64,000 nt of DNA. Origin: Anaerococcus octavius. GTDB lineage: Bacteria > Bacillota > Clostridia > Tissierellales > Peptoniphilaceae. Where the stretch lies: positions 248,001-312,000 of the forward strand of contig NZ_UFTA01000002.1 in assembly GCF_900445265.1 (NCBI RefSeq), written 5' to 3'. The translations under genes were made by a program, and so were the position numbers. Each line of letters opens with the position of its first letter. The stretch's first letter is position 1. Below are positions 26,878 through 35,466 of the stretch, one piece after another. The notes beneath the pieces were generated by a model that was given only the letters and a program-made list of their open reading frames with translations, made no database searches and was not told where the DNA came from.

Positions 26878-27604
26878 AATAAAAACCTCCATTTATGTGG
26901 ATAATATCACCAGTAATATAACTTGCCTCATCTGATATCAGATATCTTACAAGTCCAGCAATTTCTTCTGGTTTTGCAAATCTATTTGTATCTACTTCCT
27001 TTTTTAAATCTAAAAGTTCGCTTTCTGAAAAATCATTTCTCATCATATCTGTATCTACAATTCCTGGGGCTATAGCATTTACTCTTATCCCAGATGGTGC
27101 TAGTTCTTTGGCCATTGCCTTGGTAAAAGTATTTATTGCACCTTTACTTGCAGAATACAAGGTCTCCATACTAGCTCCAATTTCTCCCCAAATGGAACTC
27201 ATATTTATAATTACTCCATATTGTTTTGAAATCATGTTTGGTATGGCTCGTTTGCTATTTAGAAAAACTGAATTTAGATTGGTATTTATTACATCCTTCC
27301 ATGTGCCAAAATCTATATCTTGGATAAGAGAAAAGTGAGAAATACCTGCATTATTTATCAAAATATCTACATGACCAAAGTTTTTTTCAGCTATAGAGAA
27401 CATATTTTCTACTTCACTTTCATCAGAAACATTAGCTTTTATAGCTATTACATTGGGATTGGTTTCTCTAAGTTCTTCCATAAGAGCAAAGGCCTTATCT
27501 TTGCTTTTATTGTAATTAATTATTATTTTGTATTCATCATTTAGTCTTCTTGCAATAGCAGCGCCGATACCGCGAGAAGAGCCTGTAATTAAAACTGTTT
27601 TCAT
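26876..27604 (-). CDS. Short-chain dehydrogenase/reductase (FabG-like)
   Basis: 242 residues from the ATG at 27604. Classical SDR motifs: TGSSRGIGAAIA (NAD(P) binding), NNAG, catalytic Ser in MSSIWGEIGAS and YSASKGA (YxxxK), then PGIVDTDM. It is close to 3-oxoacyl-ACP reductases but lies outside any fatty-acid gene cluster, so the substrate is open. No ribosome binding site precedes either possible start (ATG 27604 or TTG 27622); instead a TATAAT box lies about eight bases before the ATG, pointing to a leaderless or nearly leaderless message. Confidence 0.85.
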   Translation of the reverse strand: MKTVLITGSSRGIGAAIARRLNDEYKIIINYNKSKDKAFALMEELRETNPNVIAIKANVSDESEVENMFSIAEKNFGHVDILINNAGISHFSLIQDIDFGTWKDVINTNLNSVFLNSKRAIPNMISKQYGVIINMSSIWGEIGASMETLYSASKGAINTFTKAMAKELAPSGIRVNAIAPGIVDTDMMRNDFSESELLDLKKEVDTNRFAKPEEIAGLVRYLISDEASYITGDIIHINGGFY

Positions 27605-27655
27605 ATTAAAATTATAACACAATAGGGTATATATGAAACAAAAGGAGTGAAGAAT

Positions 27656-28492
27656 ATGGATTATTTTACATTAAATGATGGTATTAAAGTACCTGCTATA
27701 GGATTTGGTACTTTTAAAATTAAAGAAGAAAAGGAAATGGATCTAGCTATAGAAGCAGCTTTAAAGGCTGGCTATAGATATTTTGATACAGCTAAATTTT
27801 ATGAAAATGAACATCTTTTAGGAAAATATTTAAAAGCTTATGAAAAAAATAGGGAAGATTATCAAATAGCTACAAAAGTTTGGCCAAATGCTTATTCAGC
27901 TGATAAAACAAAAGAATCTATAGAAGGCTCTTTAAAAGATTTGGATGTTGATTACCTAGATGTAGGACTTTTACATTGGTATGGAGAAGACTTTAGAGAG
28001 GCTTGGAAAGTTTTAAATGATTACAAAGACCAAGGCATTATAAAAAGTATTGGTGTTTGTAATTTTTCTGTAGATCAAATGTCAGAATTACGAAAAGAAG
28101 GTACTATTCCAGTTGTCGATCAATTAGAAAGTCACTTGCACTTACAAGATAAAGATACTCATCAATTTTTAAAAGAAAATAAAATTCTCCACCAAGCATG
28201 GGGACCACTTGCTCAAGGAAAATCAAATCTACTTCATGAAGATATCTTAGAAGATATTGGTAAAAAATATGGAAAAAGCCCTGCACAAATTGCTTTAAAA
28301 TGGAATATACAAAGGGGAGTTATGGTTTTAGTAAAATCTTCCCATGAAAAAAGAATAAATGAGAATATAGACATATTTGATTTCAATTTAACTAATGATG
28401 ATATGCATGCTTTAGCAAGCTTAGATAAAAAAGAAAGATATTCAGCTAATCCAGAAGATAAGGAATGGCTAGAAAAAGCAGCCAATATGTAA
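27656..28492 (+). CDS. Aldo/keto reductase
   Basis: 278 residues from the ATG at 27656, chosen because AAAGGAG lies eight bases upstream; an in-frame GTG at 27647 overlaps that site. The AKR barrel motifs are present: GFGTFKI, FDTAKFYENE with catalytic Asp and Tyr, Lys in ATKVWP, His in LLHWYG, and the NADPH-binding end LVKSSHEKRI. It reduces aldehydes or ketones with NADPH; the substrate is not readable. The gene is divergent from the SDR gene, both being reductases and perhaps sharing regulation. Confidence 0.92.
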   Translation: MDYFTLNDGIKVPAIGFGTFKIKEEKEMDLAIEAALKAGYRYFDTAKFYENEHLLGKYLKAYEKNREDYQIATKVWPNAYSADKTKESIEGSLKDLDVDYLDVGLLHWYGEDFREAWKVLNDYKDQGIIKSIGVCNFSVDQMSELRKEGTIPVVDQLESHLHLQDKDTHQFLKENKILHQAWGPLAQGKSNLLHEDILEDIGKKYGKSPAQIALKWNIQRGVMVLVKSSHEKRINENIDIFDFNLTNDDMHALASLDKKERYSANPEDKEWLEKAANM

Positions 28493-28531
28493 TAAAAAAA
28501 CAAGCTCATATTTGCTGAGCTTGTTTTTTAT
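28493..28531. terminator. Bidirectional terminator between the aldo/keto reductase and the surface phosphatase gene
   Basis: CAAGCTCA (28501-28508) pairs with TGAGCTTG (28516-28523), preceded by seven As and followed by six Ts. Confidence 0.9.
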
Positions 28532-28543
28532 TTGTATTTTTAA

Positions 28544-30799
28544 TTATTTTCTTTTTGAAGCAAATAATCCTGCACTTGCTAGGGAGAGTGCTGCATATAC
28601 ACCACTTAAGCTAGCTATACCTGTTTTAGGATTGTTAGATTTTTTAGCTTCTTTTATTTCTGCTTTTTTTATTTTTTTAGCTGCTTTTGGAGCTTTTACT
28701 TCTTTAACTTTTTTTGTGGTTTTAGAAGGACTTACTTTTTGATCTATCTTATTTTCACCAAGGAATTCTACATTTGAAAGTCTTGTATTTAAAACTTCGA
28801 TAGCTGCATCAACTTCTTCTTGTGATGTATAAGTAGAATTTAATACGTCTTCTGCTGATTGAATAGCTTCATTATAAGCTTCTATATTTTCTTTATTATC
28901 TACTACTTTTAGAGCCTTAGCTTGTTTAATAGAAGCTTCTAATTGGGATTTTGATGCTGATTTATCAAGCATATTTGGATTATTGATAAAGTCATCTGTT
29001 TTATGAATTGTATAAAAATCTACTATTTCGCCATATGGGTTCATAGTTTGAACATTGAATAGATTTTTTGTAAATGTTAGATTTGAGAATAATTGGCTTC
29101 TATCATCTAAGCTTCTTGCTACAAACCATTGGTCTTCACCAATTGGATTATAAAATTTAGATCCTGCAGATGTTGACATTGTTAAGAAAAGTGTTCCTCT
29201 TGGGTTTGTAACTTCTTTTTTATCAGCATCTAGTGAAATACCATCAACTACAACTTTTCCATTTTTATAAACTTTGTTGTTGTAAGTTTCTGAGAATCCA
29301 TCTTTAATACCTGCATTTTCATTTGATGGATCAGTTCCATATGCATCTTTGAATGATAGAGCTTGTTCACCAGCAATCATTTGTCCTGTTCTTGTATATA
29401 TATGATCGTGTCCGTTTAATACAACATCGATTCCATTTTCATTAAAGATTCTAACTAATTCGTGTCTTCTTTGGAGAATATCTTCATCTGAAGTATGTGT
29501 TGCTGTTGAGTAAGGAGCATGGTGGAATGATACTACCTTCCATGAATAGTTTTTGCCGTGTTCTTTTGTAGCTTTTGCTATTGCATCTTTTAAGAAAGCT
29601 TCATGTTCTTTTGAATCTTCAACATTTGAGTTTAGATTTAAGAATAATGTATCTCCATATGAATAGTAGTAGTCACCAGAAATATAAAAAGGTGTACCAT
29701 CTTCATTTATATTTGTAATAGAACCAAGTTTTGACTCATTTGGTAAGTAGAAATGATCTGAGAAAACAGTGTTTTGTTGGCTAGTATCATTTTTATCAAC
29801 ATATGTTTCATGGTTTCCTACTACAGTTGAGAAAATTCTTTCTCTAAATAAATCATTATCTAAGAAATAATCATATTCGCCTTCAAGACTTGAGATTTCT
29901 ACGTTATCACCCATTGATAGGTAAATATGTGGATCAAGTTCACGAGCTTTTTTTATAGTTTTTGCAAAGTCTATTTTATCTTGGTCAACTTTTGCTTGAG
30001 TGTTTTTATTAAGTCCTTTTGAATCCCAAACACTATCTCCAGAACCTATTTGTGGATCACCGAAGTAAGCTACTTTAAATTCATTATTTTTTCCTAGGGC
30101 TTTAGTTTTTAAAGTATATGTTTCGGAGACATATTTTCCTGTTTGTACGTAATATGAATAGGTATTTCCAGGAGTAATATTTGCTATAGCAGTATAAGTA
30201 CTATATCCGTTTGAATCACCAGTTTTTCTAGCTCTTATTACACTATATTCTTTTCCGCCAAAAAATAGTTTAGAACTAGAATTTGCATCACCTTTAGCAA
30301 ACCATGTAATAGCTACTTCATTTTCGTTTTTACCAGGATTTACAACTACATTTTTAATAGGTGTTGTAGTAGCTTTTAGGTTGTTGTCAGCATATTTTCC
30401 ACCTTTTTTACCGTATTCACCATCGGTTTCTTTTAGTTTTTTAGCAACTTCTGGGTCTATGTCATTTACATTTTTATCTTCACCAAAAGTATCTCTTTCT
30501 GTTTCGGTAGCTCTATTAAATTTGTTTGTTCCATCAGATTCTCTTACATTAGCTTCATTTTTTGGAAATGTAACCTCATCATCTGTGAAGTTCATGTAGT
30601 TATTTGATGAATATGTACTAGTTTCTAAATTTGTTTCTTCTGTGCTTAAATCATCTAGACTTTCTTTACTTTCTACTATAGCTTTTTCATTTTCAACTAA
30701 GGCATTTTCTTCTGCTGCATATGTATTTTGTACAGGGAAAATTGCAGCGGTTGCACTTGCTATAGCTAGGGCTAAAACTAATTTATTATTTTTTTTCAT
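28544..30799 (-). CDS. Cell-wall-anchored purple-acid-phosphatase-like metallophosphoesterase
   Basis: 751 residues. A signal peptide ends near NTYAAE (residues 25-31). After an acidic spacer there is a fibronectin-like N-terminal domain of purple acid phosphatases (about 130-230), then the metal-binding blocks AYFGDPQIGSG, SMGDNVE, VVGNHETY, SFHHAPYST and NGHDHIYTRT (about 245-480). A FIVAR-like helical module (about 640-700, including SYT-type sequence TYTSQEEVDAAIEVL) precedes a Lys-rich stretch and a sorting signal NPKTG, a hydrophobic segment and a KRK tail, a variant of LPxTG. It would be displayed on the wall, releasing phosphate or acting on nucleotides. AGGAGG lies before the ATG. 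Confidence 0.9.
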   Translation of the reverse strand: MKKNNKLVLALAIASATAAIFPVQNTYAAEENALVENEKAIVESKESLDDLSTEETNLETSTYSSNNYMNFTDDEVTFPKNEANVRESDGTNKFNRATETERDTFGEDKNVNDIDPEVAKKLKETDGEYGKKGGKYADNNLKATTTPIKNVVVNPGKNENEVAITWFAKGDANSSSKLFFGGKEYSVIRARKTGDSNGYSTYTAIANITPGNTYSYYVQTGKYVSETYTLKTKALGKNNEFKVAYFGDPQIGSGDSVWDSKGLNKNTQAKVDQDKIDFAKTIKKARELDPHIYLSMGDNVEISSLEGEYDYFLDNDLFRERIFSTVVGNHETYVDKNDTSQQNTVFSDHFYLPNESKLGSITNINEDGTPFYISGDYYYSYGDTLFLNLNSNVEDSKEHEAFLKDAIAKATKEHGKNYSWKVVSFHHAPYSTATHTSDEDILQRRHELVRIFNENGIDVVLNGHDHIYTRTGQMIAGEQALSFKDAYGTDPSNENAGIKDGFSETYNNKVYKNGKVVVDGISLDADKKEVTNPRGTLFLTMSTSAGSKFYNPIGEDQWFVARSLDDRSQLFSNLTFTKNLFNVQTMNPYGEIVDFYTIHKTDDFINNPNMLDKSASKSQLEASIKQAKALKVVDNKENIEAYNEAIQSAEDVLNSTYTSQEEVDAAIEVLNTRLSNVEFLGENKIDQKVSPSKTTKKVKEVKAPKAAKKIKKAEIKEAKKSNNPKTGIASLSGVYAALSLASAGLFASKRK

Positions 30800-30910
30800 G
30801 ATATCCTCCTAAGATTTTCATGATAATTATAAAATATCTTTATTATAGATTTTAAATAATATTGTAAATTTTATGTAAAATATTTGTTATGTAGCAAAAA
30901 CTTTTATTAA

Positions 30911-30925
30911 TGATAATGATTATTA
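30911..30925. promoter_or_regulatory. Fur-box-like operator upstream of the ABC exporter gene
   Basis: TGATAAT-G-ATTATTA matches the 7-1-7 Fur consensus TGATAATNATTATCA at all but one position. It lies 60 bases before the ABC transporter start, in the 186-base region divergent from the surface phosphatase gene. Confidence 0.6.
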
Positions 30926-30985
30926 AAGTATAAAAAATAGAGTACAGTATATAAGTATTGATTAATTTTTTTAAAAGGAGGACTT

Positions 30986-32755
30986 ATGGAGAAACAAGCT
31001 TATAGCAATAAGCATTTGATCAAGAAATTTTTACCTTATTATAAACCTTATAAAAAAATCCTTTTTGCTGACTTATTTGCAGCGGCTCTAACAACTGTTT
31101 CTGAGTTGGTGTTGCCTATTTTATTATCATATCTAACAGACTGGGCGCAATTAGGATTATTGAATACAAATAGAGTAGTAAAAGTAGGAATTATATATGT
31201 TCTAACAAAGCTAGTTGAGGTAGCTGCAAGATATTTTATGCAATCTTTAGGTCATATCATGGGTGCTAAGATTGAACGAGATATGAGAAAAGATGTTTTT
31301 GATCATCTTCTTACAATGGATACCGAATTTTTTAATGAAGCAAGAATCGGTGCATTAATGAGTAGAATTACAACTGATTTATTTGATATTACAGAATTTG
31401 CTCATCATGTTCCTGAAGAATTTTTAGTAGGTATAATAAAACTAATAGTATCGTTTGTTGTACTTGTAACAATTGATTGGAAGCTTTCTTTAATAATTTA
31501 TATAATTATTCCAATAATGGTCATAGTTTCTAGTAAAAAAAGAAAAGAATTTAGACAAGCTACAATGAATGTTAAAAGACAAATTGGTGATATAAACTCA
31601 GGAGTAGAGGATACTTTGTTGGGTATATCAGTTGTAAAATCTTTTGCAAATGAAGATATAGAAAAATCAAAGTTTCAAATTAATAATGATAAATTTGTAG
31701 ATATCAAAAAAGAAAGATATTTTGATATGGCTGGTTTTTTTATGATTAACCAATCATTTGCAGGAGCTATGTATGCAATTTTGATTTTTGTTGGTGGTCT
31801 TTTTGTAATAAGAGGAGAAATTAGTCCAGGAGACTTAGTTGCTTTCACAATGTATTTAAATATGCTTGTTGCAACAATTGAAAGACTAATTAATTTTACA
31901 GATATTCTTCAAGCAGGAACTACTGGTATAGAGAGATTTACAGAAGTTATGGGAATGGATAATTTAATATTTGATTATGAAAATTCAAAAGATTTAACAA
32001 ATGTTAAGGGAAAAATTGAGTTTAATAATGTATATTTTAAATATCCAGAAACTAGCGAAAAAGATCCTTATGTACTTGAAAATATCAATTTTAACGTAAA
32101 TGTAGGAGAAAATATTGCTCTAGTTGGACCATCCGGTGCTGGTAAAACTACTATTTCTAAACTAATACCAAGATTTTATGATATAGATAAAGGTTCTATA
32201 AAAATAGATAATAAGGACATAAGAGATTTAACTTTAGAATCACTTAGAGATAATATTGGTATAGTTCAACAAGATGTATATCTATTTAGTGGTACAGTAA
32301 AGGATAATATTCGTTATGGAAAAGAAGATGCAAGCGATAAAGATATAATGAAAGCTGCAGAACTTGCTGGAGCTACAGAATTTATTAAAGACTTGCCTTA
32401 TGGAATGGACACTCATATAGGTGAACGTGGAGTAAAATTATCTGGTGGACAAAAGCAAAGAATTTCTATTGCAAGAGTATTTTTAAAAAATCCTCCAATA
32501 TTGATTTTGGATGAAGCAACTAGTGCCCTGGACAATAAGAGTGAAGCGATTGTCCAACAATCCTTAGAAGTTTTATCAAAAGGAAGAACGACAATTACCA
32601 TAGCTCATAGACTTTCTACAATTATAAATGCTGATGAAATTTTAGTATTAACCTATGATGGTATAGTAGAACGAGGTAGCCACCAAGAACTATTAGATAA
32701 AAAAGGTATTTACTATAACTTATATAATAGTAATAACGAAGAATTATTTGGATAA
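30986..32755 (+). CDS. ABC exporter half-transporter (fused membrane and ATPase domains)
   Basis: 589 residues: an N-terminal type-1 exporter membrane domain with six helices (about 25-310) and a C-terminal ATPase with Walker A VGPSGAGKTT, Q-loop VQQDVYLFSG, signature LSGGQKQR, Walker B ILILDEATSALD and switch IAHRLST. It should act as a homodimer, as no partner half-transporter is adjacent, and export a lipid, drug, peptide or metal-related molecule; the substrate is unknown. AAAGGAGG precedes the ATG. The Fur-box-like site upstream suggests iron-responsive control, so export of a siderophore, haem or a related compound is a reasonable but unproven idea. Confidence 0.88.
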   Translation: MEKQAYSNKHLIKKFLPYYKPYKKILFADLFAAALTTVSELVLPILLSYLTDWAQLGLLNTNRVVKVGIIYVLTKLVEVAARYFMQSLGHIMGAKIERDMRKDVFDHLLTMDTEFFNEARIGALMSRITTDLFDITEFAHHVPEEFLVGIIKLIVSFVVLVTIDWKLSLIIYIIIPIMVIVSSKKRKEFRQATMNVKRQIGDINSGVEDTLLGISVVKSFANEDIEKSKFQINNDKFVDIKKERYFDMAGFFMINQSFAGAMYAILIFVGGLFVIRGEISPGDLVAFTMYLNMLVATIERLINFTDILQAGTTGIERFTEVMGMDNLIFDYENSKDLTNVKGKIEFNNVYFKYPETSEKDPYVLENINFNVNVGENIALVGPSGAGKTTISKLIPRFYDIDKGSIKIDNKDIRDLTLESLRDNIGIVQQDVYLFSGTVKDNIRYGKEDASDKDIMKAAELAGATEFIKDLPYGMDTHIGERGVKLSGGQKQRISIARVFLKNPPILILDEATSALDNKSEAIVQQSLEVLSKGRTTITIAHRLSTIINADEILVLTYDGIVERGSHQELLDKKGIYYNLYNSNNEELFG

Positions 32756-32790
32756 AGAATGGTTTAAATGGCCATTCTTTTTTTATTTTT
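32754..32790 (+). terminator. Terminator after the ABC exporter gene
   Basis: AAAGAATGG (32754-32762) pairs with CCATTCTTT (32772-32780), followed by Ts; the stem begins at the stop codon. Confidence 0.85.
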
Positions 32791-32806
32791 AATGATTGGC
32801 AAACTT

Positions 32807-32815
32807 TGATATAAT
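32807..32815 (+). promoter_or_regulatory. Extended -10 promoter of the J-domain gene
   Basis: TGATATAAT matches TGnTATAAT and lies 22 bases before the ATG at 32838. This also rules out a start further upstream. Confidence 0.6.
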
Positions 32816-32837
32816 TCTTATTAGAATGGAGAAAATC

Positions 32838-33614
32838 ATGAAGTTTTTAGGAAAGATACTGCACGGACTTGCAACAGGTCTGGGCACATTATTTAATGTT
32901 CTGATAAATATTATGAATGTAATAGTTGTAACTTTTGAAGGTATAAGAGAATTATTATTCATGATATTTGTTTTTGGATGTTCAACAATTATTATATTCC
33001 CAATCATACCTTTATTTCTGCCAAAAAAAGCCTTGTATTTTATTTTTGCAGTGATATTTATACCGATTTTGGGACCAAAATTCATTTCTTTTTTAAGATA
33101 TATAAATTATACTTTAACCGAGTGGATGTATGATAGAGCTGACTCAATGATTACTGGACAAAAAGTTGGCTATGAAAAAATATCGGATTATTCTGATAAA
33201 TACATTTATGAACAAGAACAAATAAGGCGTCGTCAGCAAGAAGAAGAAGCTAGACGCCAGCAAGAAGAGATGAATCGCCGTTTCGAAGAATTTGTAAGAA
33301 ATTTTGGAAACTACGAAGAAACTAGAAACTATGGTGGATACAGTGGTGGTTATAAGAATGATAATTATTCTGGCTACCAAGGTGTAAATGACATTGGTTT
33401 TAAGGAAAAATATGAAAATGCTTGTAAGACTTTGGGTGTAGATGTAGACACAGATATTTATAAAGTAAAGCTAAATTATAGAAAACTTGCAAAAAAATAT
33501 CATCCCGATATTAACAAGGATCCCAATGCTACAACAATGTTTACCAAAGTAAATGAAGCTTACGAATTTTTGACAGAGGAAAATATAAAAAAATATAAAC
33601 AGAATTATCTATAA
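32838..33614 (+). CDS. Membrane-anchored J-domain (DnaJ-like) protein
   Basis: 258 residues from the ATG at 32838, which follows GGAGA and the promoter at 32807-32815. The N-terminal ~100 residues hold two or three hydrophobic helices; then comes a charged, Gln/Arg/Glu-rich helix (about 140-170, IRRRQQEEEARRQQEE), a Gly/Tyr-rich linker, and a C-terminal J domain (about 195-258) with the KYHPDINKD HPD motif. J domains call Hsp70/DnaK to a client. Here the domain is at the C terminus on the cytoplasmic side of a membrane protein, with no zinc-finger or client-binding domain of DnaJ, so it is likely a specialised recruiter of DnaK at the membrane. I do not know a named family. Confidence 0.75.
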   Translation: MKFLGKILHGLATGLGTLFNVLINIMNVIVVTFEGIRELLFMIFVFGCSTIIIFPIIPLFLPKKALYFIFAVIFIPILGPKFISFLRYINYTLTEWMYDRADSMITGQKVGYEKISDYSDKYIYEQEQIRRRQQEEEARRQQEEMNRRFEEFVRNFGNYEETRNYGGYSGGYKNDNYSGYQGVNDIGFKEKYENACKTLGVDVDTDIYKVKLNYRKLAKKYHPDINKDPNATTMFTKVNEAYEFLTEENIKKYKQNYL

Positions 33615-33638
33615 AAAAGATTTAGAAAAGGATAGCCA

Positions 33639-34418
33639 ATGACTAATGAAAAAATCAAAACTCTGGAAGAAGCAGTGATTCTTTCAGAGATTGCTTCATC
33701 TGCTGGGGCACTTATGCTTGCCAATGGAGCAGAAATTTACAGGGTTGAAGATACAGTAGAAAGAATAATTAGATCAAAAGAAGCTATAAAAGACGTAGAT
33801 GTATTTTCCTCCTACAATATGATAATGATCTCTTTTTCTTATAAAGGCGAGATACATACAAACATGCGTAGGGTTAGAAATCGTGGAAATAATTTATATT
33901 ATGTAGATAGGGTAAATACTTTTTCTAGAAATTTCTCAGCAGGCCTTTATAGCTTGGATGAAGCCCTTATGGAAATAGATAAAATAAAAAAAGAAAAATC
34001 TGTACCTATTTACTTAAAAAGCTTGGGAGCTACGCTAGCTGCGGGTTCTTACTCAATACTTCTTGGTGGAAATATTATAGAAGTAATTAGCTCCTTTGCT
34101 ATAGGTTATATTGCTTATAAATTTTCCTTATTTTTAGAAAGAGAAAAGATAAACTTTTTTGTAGTTCACTTTTTATATGGATTCGTCTTATCTTTTTTGG
34201 CTTTGTTGACAAATGAAATTACACCGGTAAGTATAAATATCCTTATTATTAGTGGAATGATGGCTTTTGTTCCTGGAGTTATGCTTACAAATGCAATGAG
34301 AGATTTAATGAGTGGGGATGCTCTTAGTGGTATAACTGGAACTGCAATGGCAATTTTAATTTCCATTGCTCTTGCTGTGGGAGTTGCTACCCCTATTTCA
34401 GTATGGAGGTTATTTTAA
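33639..34418 (+). CDS. Threonine/serine exporter, large subunit (ThrE N-terminal domain, YjjP type)
   Basis: 259 residues. The soluble start with ANGAEIYRVEDTVERI is the hallmark of the ThrE/DUF1212 family; after about residue 115 there are five hydrophobic helices. In E. coli and others this half pairs with a small DUF3815 protein to export small organic acids or amino acids such as succinate, serine or threonine. The partner is encoded directly downstream with no gap. AAAGGAT precedes the ATG. Confidence 0.85.
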   Translation: MTNEKIKTLEEAVILSEIASSAGALMLANGAEIYRVEDTVERIIRSKEAIKDVDVFSSYNMIMISFSYKGEIHTNMRRVRNRGNNLYYVDRVNTFSRNFSAGLYSLDEALMEIDKIKKEKSVPIYLKSLGATLAAGSYSILLGGNIIEVISSFAIGYIAYKFSLFLEREKINFFVVHFLYGFVLSFLALLTNEITPVSINILIISGMMAFVPGVMLTNAMRDLMSGDALSGITGTAMAILISIALAVGVATPISVWRLF

Positions 34419-34892
34419 ATGTCATATATAATACAATTTATTGCAGCCATCCTTTCAACTGTAGGATTTGCCTTAGTATTTTCTGTTCCACTTAAAACAC
34501 TGTTGGTATCAGCTGTTAATGGAGGATTCGGCTGGATTATATTTAAATTTGTTATTGATACAACAGGAAGCAAATATATAGCGGTATTTTTATCTGCACT
34601 TTCAATTACTTTTGTATCAGAAATGCTTGCAAGAAAACTAAGATATCCAGCTTCTGTATTTATTATTCCAGGGATTATTAACCTTGTACCAGGTGAGGGT
34701 ATATACAATACAATGAGTTACTTTGTAAATAAGCAGTCAGAATTAGCTATATCTAGTTTTTATAGCACAATAGTAGTAGCAGGCTCTATTTCATTCGGTG
34801 TTCTACTAGCTAGTTCCTTTTCAACATCACTTAAGGCTTTTAGAACAAGAACTGTAAATAGAACCAATTATTTAAAAAAGGGGAAAAAATGA
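34419..34892 (+). CDS. Threonine/serine exporter, small subunit (DUF3815, YjjB type)
   Basis: 157 residues, four or five hydrophobic segments, with the family block ALSITFVSEMLARKLRYPASVFIIPGIINLVPGEG containing the conserved Arg-Pro and PGxxxLVPG. The ATG follows the stop of the large subunit without a gap and the stop overlaps msrA, so the three genes form a unit. Confidence 0.85.
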   Translation: MSYIIQFIAAILSTVGFALVFSVPLKTLLVSAVNGGFGWIIFKFVIDTTGSKYIAVFLSALSITFVSEMLARKLRYPASVFIIPGIINLVPGEGIYNTMSYFVNKQSELAISSFYSTIVVAGSISFGVLLASSFSTSLKAFRTRTVNRTNYLKKGKK

Positions 34893-35374
34893 TAAAAGAA
34901 ATATATCTAGCAGGTGGTTGTTTTTGGGGAGTAGAAGCATATTTTAAAGAAATAGAAGGAATAACAGACACAAAAGTTGGATATGCAAATGGAAATACCG
35001 AGCAAACTAACTATCAAGAAGTAAAAAAGACAGATCATGCAGAAACAGTAAAAGTATCATATGATAATGAAAAAATTAGCTTAGAAGAAATATTAGAATA
35101 TTTTTACTATATAATAGATCCATTTAGTATAGATAGGCAAGGAAATGATATGGGTCGTCAATACAGAACTGGCATTTATTCTAATGACGAAGAGGATTTA
35201 ACAAAAGTAAAAGCATTCTTAGATAAAAAGCAGGTAGTAGCAGAAAAACAAATACAAGTTGAAGTGGGAAAATTAAATAATTTTATAATAGCAGAAGACT
35301 ACCACCAAGACTATTTAGAAAAAAATCCAACAGGCTATTGTCATATCAACTTAAATGATAGACCAGAATTTTAA
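34889..35374 (+). CDS. msrA: Peptide-methionine (S)-S-oxide reductase MsrA
   Basis: 161 residues. The catalytic cysteine is Cys11 in AGGCFWGVEAYF; substrate-binding blocks VGYANG, TDHAETVKV and GRQYRTGIY are present, and another Cys lies near the end (GYCHIN). It repairs oxidised methionine in proteins, using thioredoxin-type reductants. No MsrB domain is fused. It overlaps the exporter small-subunit gene by four bases, an odd functional pairing but clear translational coupling. Confidence 0.93.
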   Translation: MIKEIYLAGGCFWGVEAYFKEIEGITDTKVGYANGNTEQTNYQEVKKTDHAETVKVSYDNEKISLEEILEYFYYIIDPFSIDRQGNDMGRQYRTGIYSNDEEDLTKVKAFLDKKQVVAEKQIQVEVGKLNNFIIAEDYHQDYLEKNPTGYCHINLNDRPEF

Positions 35375-35382
35375 AATAGATT

Positions 35383-35397
35383 TTGATTTAGAATCAA
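35383..35397. promoter_or_regulatory. Inverted repeat, possible metal-regulator operator, before the iron-type importer
   Basis: TTGATTT-A-GAATCAA is a 7-1-7 inverted repeat with one mismatch, in the size class of Fur boxes, 43 bases before the start codon. It overlaps the region where a promoter would lie. Confidence 0.35.
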
Positions 35398-35410
35398 TAT
35401 AATATATAAT

Positions 35411-35466
35411 AATCTTACTAATATTATTAAGGAGGAAGCGTGAAAAGCAATATTATTAGTAAGATT
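35411..35466 (+). promoter_or_regulatory. Long hairpin holding the ribosome binding site and GTG start in its loop
   Basis: AATCTTACTAAT (35411-35422) pairs perfectly with ATTAGTAAGATT (35455-35466). The stem continues inward with one mismatch and five more pairs, leaving a 20-base loop (35429-35448) that contains AAGGAGG and the GTG start codon. The right arm is coding sequence for residues 4-9. Confidence 0.7.

Noticed and set aside
26838-30799. Mobile element or genomic island between addA and the ABC exporter
   Set aside because: No transposase, integrase, terminal repeats or target duplications are visible and the base composition matches the surroundings.
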